DNA of 13,130 nt. Source: an uncultured Bacilli bacterium (GTDB lineage: Bacteria > Bacillota_I > Bacilli_A > RF39 > UBA660). How positions within the stretch are numbered: the first letter of the stretch is position 1; each line of letters starts with the position of its first letter. The translations under genes and the position numbers were made by a program. Location of the stretch: contig CALVIQ010000037.1 in the NCBI GenBank assembly GCA_944331815.1, positions 1 to 13,130 of the forward strand, read 5' to 3'. A model generated the notes under the pieces. It was given only the letters and a program-made list of their open reading frames with translations, searched no databases and was not told where the DNA came from. Of this stretch, positions 7,488 to 13,130 are shown piece by piece.

Positions 7488-8376
7488 AATTTTAGGTCGA
7501 AATATTCGTGATTCATTTAAAAGTGTATTTCGTAATTTTTCTCTTTCTTTAGCAAGTATTGCTTGTATTATTATAACGTTAATAGTTGTTTCTATTGCTA
7601 TGATTTTATCATTTAATGTTAATAATTTTACTAAAGCTGTGGAAAAAGATATGACTATAGTTGTATTTTTAAATCGTGATGTTAGCTTAGAAAGAATTGA
7701 AGAAATAAAAGATGAAATTAAATTAATTAATAATATTGAATCTGTTAGTTTTCAAGATAAAATGGAAATTACTGAAGAAATGAAAGACGAAAGTAGTGAT
7801 TTAGGTAGTTTGTTAGAAAAATATGATGATCGTGAAACAAATCCTTTAGCTGATACTTTCCATATTAAAGTAACTGATATCAATAAAATTGAAGGAGTAG
7901 CAAAAGAATTAGAAAAAATTGATGGTGTTATGAGTGTTAAATATGGAGAAGGAATGGTTGAACAATTAGTATCTGTATTTGATATTGTTAAAAAAGTAAG
8001 TTATGCTGTTGTTATTGCTTTAGTAGTAGTTACTGCTTTCTTAATTTCTAATACAATTAAAATTACAATCTTTTCACGTAAAAGAGAAATTGAAATTATG
8101 CGTTTAGTAGGTGCTTCTAATATCAATATTAAAATACCATTTATTTTTGAAGGATTATTTTTAGGATTATTTGGATCTATTATTCCAGTATTAACAACTA
8201 TAATTGGTTATGAAGCATTATATAAAGCATTTAACGGACAGGTTATTTCACCATTTATTCAATTAATAGTACCATTGCCATTTACTTATTTAGTATCATT
8301 AGTTTTAATTGCTATTGGTATATTAGTAGGTATGTTTGGTTCATGGCGTGCGGTTAAGAAATATTTGAAAATATAA
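7474..8376 (+). CDS. ftsX: cell-division membrane protein FtsX
   Basis: A 300-aa partner of FtsE. Topology is the FtsX pattern: cytosolic N-terminus, TM1 (about 23-47), a large extracellular domain (about 48-170) that contacts hydrolase partners, then TM2 (174-198), TM3 (222-247) and TM4 (269-291). Conserved pieces include FLNRDVSLERIEEIKDEI early in the outer domain, KREIEIMRLVGAS after TM2 and a GSWRAVKKYL-type end. The start lies inside ftsE, preceded by AAGGAGAA at a good distance. A terminator forms over its own stop codon. No CcvA/PcsB-type hydrolase partner is in this window. Confidence 0.95.
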   Translation: MKAIRILGRNIRDSFKSVFRNFSLSLASIACIIITLIVVSIAMILSFNVNNFTKAVEKDMTIVVFLNRDVSLERIEEIKDEIKLINNIESVSFQDKMEITEEMKDESSDLGSLLEKYDDRETNPLADTFHIKVTDINKIEGVAKELEKIDGVMSVKYGEGMVEQLVSVFDIVKKVSYAVVIALVVVTAFLISNTIKITIFSRKREIEIMRLVGASNINIKIPFIFEGLFLGLFGSIIPVLTTIIGYEALYKAFNGQVISPFIQLIVPLPFTYLVSLVLIAIGILVGMFGSWRAVKKYLKI

Positions 8377-8388
8377 TATTTCTTTTTT
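8356..8388 (+). terminator. intrinsic terminator overlapping the ftsX stop codon
   Basis: AAGAAATATT (8356-8365) and AATATTTCTT (8375-8384) are perfect complements around a 9-nt loop; the T-run covers 8383-8388. The ftsX TAA lies within the loop and second arm. The stem is AT-rich, so read-through into the PHP gene, which starts 16 bases later, is plausible. Confidence 0.7.
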
Positions 8389-8404
8389 CTATAGGGAGGT
8401 TTTT

Positions 8405-9169
8405 ATGAAAAAATATAATTTTCATACACATACATATAGATGTGGTCATGCTGTTGGAAAAGATGAAGAATATGTATTAACAGCAATTAAAAATAATTAT
8501 GATATTTTAGGTTTTTCTGATCATTGTCCATATTTAAATTATTCATTTGAAACTCAGAGAATGGAATGGAATGAATATAAAGAATATATTAAGGCAATAT
8601 CAAAATTAAAAGATAAATATGAAAAAGATATAAAAATATTTATAGGATTTGAATGTGAATTTTATAAAGAACATTTAAATCAATTAACAGAATTAAAAAA
8701 TCATTGTGACTATCTAATATTAGGACAACATCATTATATAAAGAATAAAATGTGTTATAATTATTATAGTTTTGAAGAATTAGATAATATGCTTGTTGAT
8801 ATAGAAGAAGGAATGAACTCAAAATTATTTCTTTATTTAGCCCATCCAGATTATTATTTATTAGGTAGACCAATTTGGGATAAAAAAGCTATCGACATTG
8901 CTCATAAAATATGTGAATTAAGTTTAAAATATGATATACCTTTAGAATTAAATGGTAAGGGTATAAGAAATAGAAAGTATGGCTCTCTTTATCCATATCC
9001 AGATTTCTGGAAAATTGTAGGTGAATATAATTGTAAAGTTTGTGTAGGCATTGATGTTCATGATCCAAACAATTTAAATGATAAATATCCTGAAATTGAT
9101 GAATTAATTAATAAATACAATTTAAATGTTATAAAAATAGAAGAATTGTTAAAAAAAATGGATTTGTAA
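8405..9169 (+). CDS. PHP-domain phosphoesterase (HisK-type histidinol-phosphatase-like)
   Basis: A 254-aa metal-dependent phosphoesterase. The PHP-domain metal ligands are all visible: HTH (His7, His9), SDH (Asp39, His40), the Glu in GFECEF (Glu83/Glu85), GQHH (His109), AHPD (His147) and GIDVHDP (Asp217, His219). The length and layout fit HisK/HisJ-type histidinol-phosphate phosphatases, but no other his genes are nearby, so the true substrate may be another phosphate ester. GGGAGG at 8394-8399 is the ribosome binding site. There is almost no space between the ftsX terminator and this gene, so it either depends on read-through or has a promoter buried in the terminator region. Confidence 0.85.
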   Translation: MKKYNFHTHTYRCGHAVGKDEEYVLTAIKNNYDILGFSDHCPYLNYSFETQRMEWNEYKEYIKAISKLKDKYEKDIKIFIGFECEFYKEHLNQLTELKNHCDYLILGQHHYIKNKMCYNYYSFEELDNMLVDIEEGMNSKLFLYLAHPDYYLLGRPIWDKKAIDIAHKICELSLKYDIPLELNGKGIRNRKYGSLYPYPDFWKIVGEYNCKVCVGIDVHDPNNLNDKYPEIDELINKYNLNVIKIEELLKKMDL

Positions 9170-9217
9170 AAGGAATTTGCTATTTTTTATCTAATATAAC
9201 TAATAGGAGGTAAAATA

Positions 9218-11170
9218 ATGGAATTAGAAAATATTAAGGGAATTGGTCCTAAAACTGCTAATATATTAAGAAGATTAGGAATTAATAATAGTTATGATTT
9301 AGTAACTTATTATCCGTTTCGTTATGATATTATAAAAAGAACTGATTTAAATGATGAAAAAGTTATATTAGATGGTGTGGTAGAAAGTAATGCAGTTGTA
9401 ACTTATTTAAGAAATCATAAGGATAAAATGCAGTTTAGATTAAATATTGGTAAATTAGTTGATGTTGTTATATTTAATCGTGGATTTTTGAAAAATAAAA
9501 TAGTTGTTGGTACTAAATTAATTATATTTGGTAAATATGATAAGAAAAAAAATATTATTGTTTGTAGTGATATAAAATTTGGTTTATTGGGTAGTGAAAC
9601 TAAAATAGAACCAGTCTATCACGTTACTACAGGTATTAATAGTAACCAATTAAATAATATAATTAATATGGTTGATAAAGATATAGTTGATTATATTCCT
9701 AGTTATTTAAATGATAAATATGAATTACCTAGTAAAGATTTTTGTATTAAAGAAATACATAATCCTCATAATGAAATAATGTTAAAAAAAGCTATTAACA
9801 AATTAAAATATGAAGAATTATTTTTATTTATGCTAAAAATGAATTATTTAAAATCTAAAAAAGTTCAAGATGGATTAATTAGAAATGTTGATAAAAATAA
9901 AGTGTTAGATTTTATTAATAATTTACCTTTTAAATTAACTATTGATCAAATTAAATCAGTAGATGAAATATATGATGATTTAACCTCTAATAAAAGAATG
10001 AATCGATTATTACAAGGTGATGTTGGAAGTGGTAAGACAATAGTTTCTTTTATTGCTTTATATATAAATTATTTAGGTGGCTATCAAGGAGCTTTAATGG
10101 CACCTACTGAAATATTAGCTAGACAACACTATAATAATTTAGTTAAATTGTTACCTAATTTAAAAGTAGGATTATTAACAGGTAAATTGAAAGCTAAAGA
10201 AAAAAGAGAGATATATGGTGGGTTATTAGATGGCAGTATTGATGTTGTAATAGGTACTCATGCTTTAATAAGTGAAGAAGTTAAGTATAAAAACTTAGGT
10301 TTAGTTATCACCGATGAACAACATAGATTTGGAGTTAATCAAAGAAGTAATTTAAAAAATAAAGGTATTATGCCAGATGTTTTATATATGAGTGCGACAC
10401 CAATACCAAGAACATATGCAATTACTTTATTTGGTGATATGGATATTTCTAGTATTAAAACTAAACCAGCAGGTAGAAAAGAAATCATAAGTTATCTTAA
10501 AAAAGAAAGTGAAATTAAAGATGTTTTAACTAAAATGTATGATGAGTTGAAAGCTAATCATCAAGTATATGTTATTGCCCCTTTAATTGAAGAAAGTGAG
10601 AAAATATCATTAGAAAACGTAAAAAAATTGCAAGATAAAATGAATTTAGCATTTGGCAAATTATATATGATTGATGTTATGCATGGTAAATTATCTAATA
10701 AAGAAAAAGAAGATGTCATGAATCGTTTTAAAAATAATGAAGTTCAAATATTAATTAGTACAACCGTTATTGAAGTTGGTGTTGATGTACCTAATGCTAC
10801 TGTTATGGTTGTATTTGATAGTTATCGATTTGGTTTATCAGCACTTCATCAATTAAGAGGTAGAGTAGGTAGAAATGATTTACAATCTTATTTTATTATG
10901 ATTAGTGATAAAGAAGCAGAAAGATTAAAAATACTTACTAAAACTAATGATGGATTCGAAATAAGTGAAGCTGATTTTAAATTAAGAGGTAGTGGAGATT
11001 TGTTTGGTACGAGACAAAGTGGTGATATGCAGTTTAAATTAGCTAATTTAAAAAGAGATTTTAAAATGGTTGTTAAAGCTAAAGAAGATAGTTTAGAATT
11101 TATGAATAAAAAGGATTCTAAATATAATTATATATATGACGTTTTAAAACAGCTAGATAGTTTAGACTAA
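9218..11170 (+). CDS. recG: ATP-dependent DNA helicase RecG
   Basis: RecG is a superfamily 2 branch-migration helicase that regresses stalled forks and processes Holliday junctions. The 650-aa product is slightly short of the usual ~680-690. The N-terminal wedge/OB region (about 1-190) opens with LENIKGIGPKTANIL and contains YYPFRYD. Helicase motifs follow: motif I GDVGSGKT (267-274), motif Ib APTEILARQH, motif II DEQH (366-369) with RFGVNQR, motif III SATPIPRT (from 392), motif V STTVIEVGVDVPNA and motif VI HQLRGRVGRN. A C-terminal RecG segment with FKLRGSGDLFGTRQSG completes it. The AGGAGG ribosome binding site is at 9206-9211. No separate terminator follows; the one at 11290 probably serves it. 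Confidence 0.97.
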   Translation: MELENIKGIGPKTANILRRLGINNSYDLVTYYPFRYDIIKRTDLNDEKVILDGVVESNAVVTYLRNHKDKMQFRLNIGKLVDVVIFNRGFLKNKIVVGTKLIIFGKYDKKKNIIVCSDIKFGLLGSETKIEPVYHVTTGINSNQLNNIINMVDKDIVDYIPSYLNDKYELPSKDFCIKEIHNPHNEIMLKKAINKLKYEELFLFMLKMNYLKSKKVQDGLIRNVDKNKVLDFINNLPFKLTIDQIKSVDEIYDDLTSNKRMNRLLQGDVGSGKTIVSFIALYINYLGGYQGALMAPTEILARQHYNNLVKLLPNLKVGLLTGKLKAKEKREIYGGLLDGSIDVVIGTHALISEEVKYKNLGLVITDEQHRFGVNQRSNLKNKGIMPDVLYMSATPIPRTYAITLFGDMDISSIKTKPAGRKEIISYLKKESEIKDVLTKMYDELKANHQVYVIAPLIEESEKISLENVKKLQDKMNLAFGKLYMIDVMHGKLSNKEKEDVMNRFKNNEVQILISTTVIEVGVDVPNATVMVVFDSYRFGLSALHQLRGRVGRNDLQSYFIMISDKEAERLKILTKTNDGFEISEADFKLRGSGDLFGTRQSGDMQFKLANLKRDFKMVVKAKEDSLEFMNKKDSKYNYIYDVLKQLDSLD

Positions 11171-11186
11171 TATATTGTGAAACAAC

Positions 11187-11215
11187 TTGACAAATTGATA
11201 TTAATTCTTTATAAT
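11187..11215 (+). promoter_or_regulatory. perfect consensus SigA promoter
   Basis: TTGACA (11187-11192), 17 bp, TATAAT (11210-11215): both hexamers and the spacing are exact. It is the best promoter in the window and points into a stretch with no credible protein gene. Start of transcription is expected near 11222. Confidence 0.9.
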
Positions 11216-11221
11216 TATAAT

Positions 11222-11318
11222 TGCGTGGATAACACGCTTGGGTCTCTTACTACAATATCACGTGAGTTGACCCAACCAAACCCCCTGAAGAGAGTTCTAA
11301 CGAACTCTCATTTTTTTT
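11222..11318 (+). ncRNA. uncharacterised structured small RNA of about 97 nt
   Basis: Between the consensus promoter and a strong terminator lies a GC-rich island in a very AT-rich background. Three hairpins can be drawn. Hairpin 1: GCGTG (11223-11227) with CACGC (11233-11237), loop GATAA. Hairpin 2: TTGGGTC (11238-11244) with GACCCAA (11269-11275), enclosing CTTAC (11246-11250) with GTGAG (11262-11266, one G-U) and an 11-nt loop. Hairpin 3 is the terminator. Between hairpins 2 and 3 the stretch CCAAACCCCCTGAA (11276-11289) is unpaired; its C-run could pair with G-rich ribosome binding sites. It is not 6S, SRP, tmRNA, RNase P, tRNA or a T-box as far as I can tell. It may be a trans-acting regulator, but no target is shown here. 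Confidence 0.7.
11290..11318 (+). terminator. strong intrinsic terminator of the small RNA
   Basis: GAGAGTTC (11290-11297) pairs perfectly with GAACTCTC (11302-11309) across TAAC and is followed by eight T after one A. It would also stop transcripts coming from recG. Confidence 0.92.
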
Positions 11319-11358
11319 ATCCCTTTATTTATAAGGGTTTGCAGAGGTCTAGCACTAT

Positions 11359-11394
11359 TATGAGTCAGTTTATGACTTACACTATGACTTATTT
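11359..11394. repeat. three 12-bp-spaced direct repeats, probable integrase arm sites
   Basis: TATGAGTCA (11359), TATGACTTA (11371) and TATGACTTA (11383) start exactly 12 bp apart; the first differs from the others at two positions. They lie between the small-RNA terminator and the 3' end of the integrase gene. Short, regularly spaced direct repeats beside int are typical arm-type binding sites for the N-terminal domain of tyrosine recombinases. The core crossover site would be nearby, probably in 11310-11358, but its duplicate lies outside the window. Confidence 0.6.
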
Positions 11395-11406
11395 ACTATA
11401 AAAACT

Positions 11407-12723
11407 CTAATTTTTTATATTAATTTCCATTAGTTTTAAATATTTTTGTAGTTTATGAAAAATGTCTTGTTTTTCTGTTAAAGATATTTCAATATTTTTG
11501 TCAATATTAGTAAGTTCGTGAATATTTTCTAATATTTCACTAGTAGTCATAAGATTATTTAAATCTACTTTATCTTCTAATGTATTTATAACATCTAATA
11601 CTTGGTCTAAAGCACTATCAAACATATGTGTATAAGTATTTAATGTTTCTTCAACTTTAGTATGTCCTAAATATTTAGCAACAATAGTAACGTTTGCACC
11701 ACTATTAATAAGTAAAGAAGCGCAACTGTGCCTAAAATCGTGAGGTCTAATACGTTTTATATCTGCTAGGTTTGCTATATAGTTATTTCTTTCATCTATC
11801 TCTTTACTTGCTATCGGGAAATCATAACCATATTCTTTACTACCAAAGACAAACCATTTTCTATTAAAGTTTTTATATTGTTTAACTTCTTCATATAGAC
11901 TTTTTAGGTGTGTAAGTAAAGGTTCTGGTATAGGTAATGTTCTAATGCTAGATTTTGTTTTAACACTAGTAAATTTATATTCTTTACTACCATATTTTGT
12001 AGGTACTTGTATGTTGATTTTTAATAATCCATTGATGAAATCAATTTTATCCCAAGTTAAACCTCTTAATTCGCCTTTACGACATCCCATATAGTATAGT
12101 GTTTCAAATATACAAATATATTTTAAATCATCTTCAAAACTTATAAAGTGTTTAAATTCATCATAAGTGTAAAATTCCATTTCTCTAGGCATTTCATTAG
12201 GGTCAGTAAAATTAGTCATTTTATTATATACATTACTAAAATCAAAGTTTAGTTGTTTACTTCCATAATTTAAAATTGCCTTTAAAAATTTAAAAATATC
12301 ATTTTTAGTACTTGTGCATTTTAACTCAGGTTTAGCATCTATTTTCTTTTTCCATTTATTAAAGTGTTCAATACTAAATTCTGATAATTTGATATCATCT
12401 AAATATTGAAGATGTGGAACTCTATTATAATAGGTATCAAATGTAGTATCTTTTACCTTTTCTATATTTGTTTTATAATCGTAATATGATGTATAAAGGT
12501 CTTTAAAAGTCCAATTTGATTTATCTACTTGTTCCTTTGCATCCACTTTATTTAAAAAATCGCGTTCTTCCTTTCTTGCTATTGCATTTGTCATATAGCG
12601 TTTAGATTTCTTTTGTTGTCTAATTCCATCATCATCAATATAGTAAACTCTAAAAATCCAAGAGCGCCCATCTTTTGTTTTAATAAGTTTTCCATTTTTA
12701 TCAAATTCTTGATATACAGCCAT
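11407..12723 (-). CDS. site-specific tyrosine recombinase (phage/ICE-type integrase)
   Basis: A 438-aa integrase that would insert and excise a mobile element at a specific site. The N-terminal arm-binding domain (about 1-60) contains GRSWIFRVYYIDDDGIRQQKKSKR and ends in a helix. A core-binding SAM-like domain follows (about 70-170). The catalytic domain (about 180-380) shows Arg215 (GCRKGEL), Lys257 (VKTKSS), His328 and Arg331 (HDFRH), His354 (LGH) and nucleophile Tyr364 (NTYTH), so all six active-site residues are present. A C-terminal helical extension of about 70 residues follows. AGGAGG (12732-12737 on this strand) precedes the ATG. It reads opposite to all host genes in the window and sits at the element end next to the putative arm repeats. 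No excisionase is visible. Confidence 0.93.
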   Translation of the reverse strand: MAVYQEFDKNGKLIKTKDGRSWIFRVYYIDDDGIRQQKKSKRYMTNAIARKEERDFLNKVDAKEQVDKSNWTFKDLYTSYYDYKTNIEKVKDTTFDTYYNRVPHLQYLDDIKLSEFSIEHFNKWKKKIDAKPELKCTSTKNDIFKFLKAILNYGSKQLNFDFSNVYNKMTNFTDPNEMPREMEFYTYDEFKHFISFEDDLKYICIFETLYYMGCRKGELRGLTWDKIDFINGLLKINIQVPTKYGSKEYKFTSVKTKSSIRTLPIPEPLLTHLKSLYEEVKQYKNFNRKWFVFGSKEYGYDFPIASKEIDERNNYIANLADIKRIRPHDFRHSCASLLINSGANVTIVAKYLGHTKVEETLNTYTHMFDSALDQVLDVINTLEDKVDLNNLMTTSEILENIHELTNIDKNIEISLTEKQDIFHKLQKYLKLMEINIKN

Positions 12724-12738
12724 TTTTATAACCTCCTA

Positions 12739-12767
12739 TTGCCTAAAATATCATTTTTTGGTACAAT
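12739..12767 (+). promoter_or_regulatory. rightward promoter opposing the integrase promoter
   Basis: TTGCCT (12739-12744), 17 bp and TACAAT (12762-12767) with TGG before it (extended -10). Expected start near 12774. It lies on the opposite strand to, and on top of, the integrase leader region. Confidence 0.55.
12745..12753 (-). promoter_or_regulatory. possible extended -10 of the integrase promoter
   Basis: On the minus strand TGA-TATTTT occupies 12753 down to 12745, an extended -10 with no clear -35. Transcription would begin a few bases before the AGGAGG of int. It overlaps the rightward promoter at 12739-12767. Confidence 0.35.
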
Positions 12768-12773
12768 AAGAGC

Positions 12774-12863
12774 AGGAAAAAGAAATTGTCTTTTGCGGGA
12801 TTAATTTTAATTTTCCTACACATTATTGTGTGAGTTAGTGTTGGTAGCACTAGCTCTTTTTTT
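12774..12863 (+). ncRNA. candidate small RNA of about 90 nt within the mobile element
   Basis: From the promoter at 12739-12767 to a terminator ending at 12863 there is no protein gene on the plus strand. The transcript can fold: AGGAAAA (12774-12780) with TTTTCCT (12811-12817), then ACACA/TGTGT (12818-12822 with 12827-12831, loop TTAT), then the terminator hairpin. It diverges from int and stops before the convergent partial gene. It could control element genes, but the sequence alone does not show how. Confidence 0.45.
12832..12863 (+). terminator. intrinsic terminator, plus strand
   Basis: GAGTTAGTG (12832-12840) pairs with CACTAGCTC (12848-12856), nine pairs with one G-U, loop of seven, followed by seven T. 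There is no T-run on the other side, so it works for plus-strand transcription only. Confidence 0.8.
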
Positions 12864-12866
12864 GTT

Positions 12867-13130
12867 TTATTGAAATATTTCATCAAGTTCTTCTTTGATT
12901 TTATATAATAATTTATCAAGTTCAACCTTCTGAACATCTTCTAAAATAGTTAAGTTTTGTTCAATAGGTATATTGTCATCTTTGCTCTTTTTTTGTAATT
13001 CAAAAGCATGTCTATTAATATCTTTGAAAAAAAGATAATTTGCTAGAAAAATAAACAATTTATATCTATTTTCATTAGCTAGTAAATAATTTATCGTATT
13101 ATAAGCTCTTTTATATGGTTTAAATTCTTT
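12867..13130 (-). CDS. uncharacterised protein, C-terminal part
   Basis: The reading frame is open from the right edge of the window (13130) to a TAA at 12867-12869, giving the last 87 residues; the start lies outside. The visible part begins KEFKPYKRAYNTINYLLAN, continues through a hydrophobic-aromatic helix (YKLFIFLANYLFF) and ends in a charged, probably coiled helix (KVELDKLLYKIKEELDEIFQ). I do not recognise the family. Its orientation is the same as int and it is read as cargo or maintenance DNA of the same element. No minus-strand terminator separates it from int, although the rightward RNA unit lies between them. Confidence 0.6.
   Translation of the reverse strand, partial: KEFKPYKRAYNTINYLLANENRYKLFIFLANYLFFKDINRHAFELQKKSKDDNIPIEQNLTILEDVQKVELDKLLYKIKEELDEIFQ

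Noticed and set aside
11220..11320. Known RNA classes (tRNA, 6S, SRP, tmRNA, T-box, RsaE-like)
   Set aside because: No cloverleaf, no GGAA SRP loop, no long duplex with central bubble, no T-box sequence, and the hairpin order does not fit RsaE/RoxS.
11177..11401. Open frame of 74 codons on the plus strand from a GTG downstream of recG
   Set aside because: It has no ribosome binding site, starts upstream of the consensus promoter, runs through the small-RNA hairpins and terminator, and looks like no protein; the RNA explains the region better.
12743..12937. Minus-strand 64-codon frame between int and the partial gene
   Set aside because: No ribosome binding site; it overlaps the partial gene and crosses the terminator hairpins. 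Also considered as an excisionase, but it has no helix-turn-helix-like sequence.
1..13130. CRISPR array or cas genes
   Set aside because: No regularly spaced 20-40 bp repeats and no Cas-like protein; the only phased repeats are the three 12-bp units at 11359-11394.

Overview
The window comes from a very AT-rich, low-GC Gram-positive genome, most likely an uncultured member of the Bacilli / Erysipelotrichia / RF39-like part of the Firmicutes. Three things point there: Bacillus-type neighbourhoods (a YunB and a YutD homologue; prfB followed by a YitT/YvjA membrane protein and ftsEX), strong Shine-Dalgarno sites of the AGGAGG type, and an RF2 gene with the classical programmed frameshift. RF2 and its UGA frameshift sensor show that UGA is a stop here, so this is not a Mycoplasma-code genome. 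Species-level placement is inference.

Layout. Positions 1-259 hold the 3' end of a surface-type protein gene, followed by an unusual GC-richer, Asn-codon-rich stretch. Together these look like the tail of a variable repeat and the template repeat of a diversity-generating retroelement (DGR); the decisive parts lie left of the window. Positions 384-3149 hold yunB, a membrane-anchored SH3/glycoside-hydrolase-like protein and yutD, closed by a terminator. Positions 3270-4129 hold a decaying Rpn/PD-(D/E)XK transposase-family gene that has lost its start codon and is frameshifted. Next come a HAD-family phosphatase and a four-gene unit, prfB-yitT-ftsE-ftsX, with its own promoter and a terminator folded over the ftsX stop codon. 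A PHP-domain phosphatase and recG follow.

Right of recG the character changes. At 11187-11318 a perfect-consensus promoter (TTGACA-17-TATAAT) drives a GC-rich, three-hairpin RNA of about 97 nt with no credible protein. It carries a C-rich unpaired stretch and a strong terminator. Immediately after it are three 12-bp-spaced repeats, then a leftward tyrosine recombinase gene, then a second small promoter-to-terminator unit at 12739-12863 whose promoter overlaps the integrase promoter on the other strand. A leftward, uncharacterised partial gene runs off the right edge. The region from about 11320 onward is read as one end of an integrated mobile element inserted just downstream of the small RNA.

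How the genes work together: yunB (sporulation) and the SH3/hydrolase protein act at the envelope; FtsE-FtsX form the membrane complex that controls peptidoglycan hydrolases at division; PrfB terminates translation and regulates itself; RecG remodels stalled forks. The left and right edges are the accessory parts and hold the most unusual signals.
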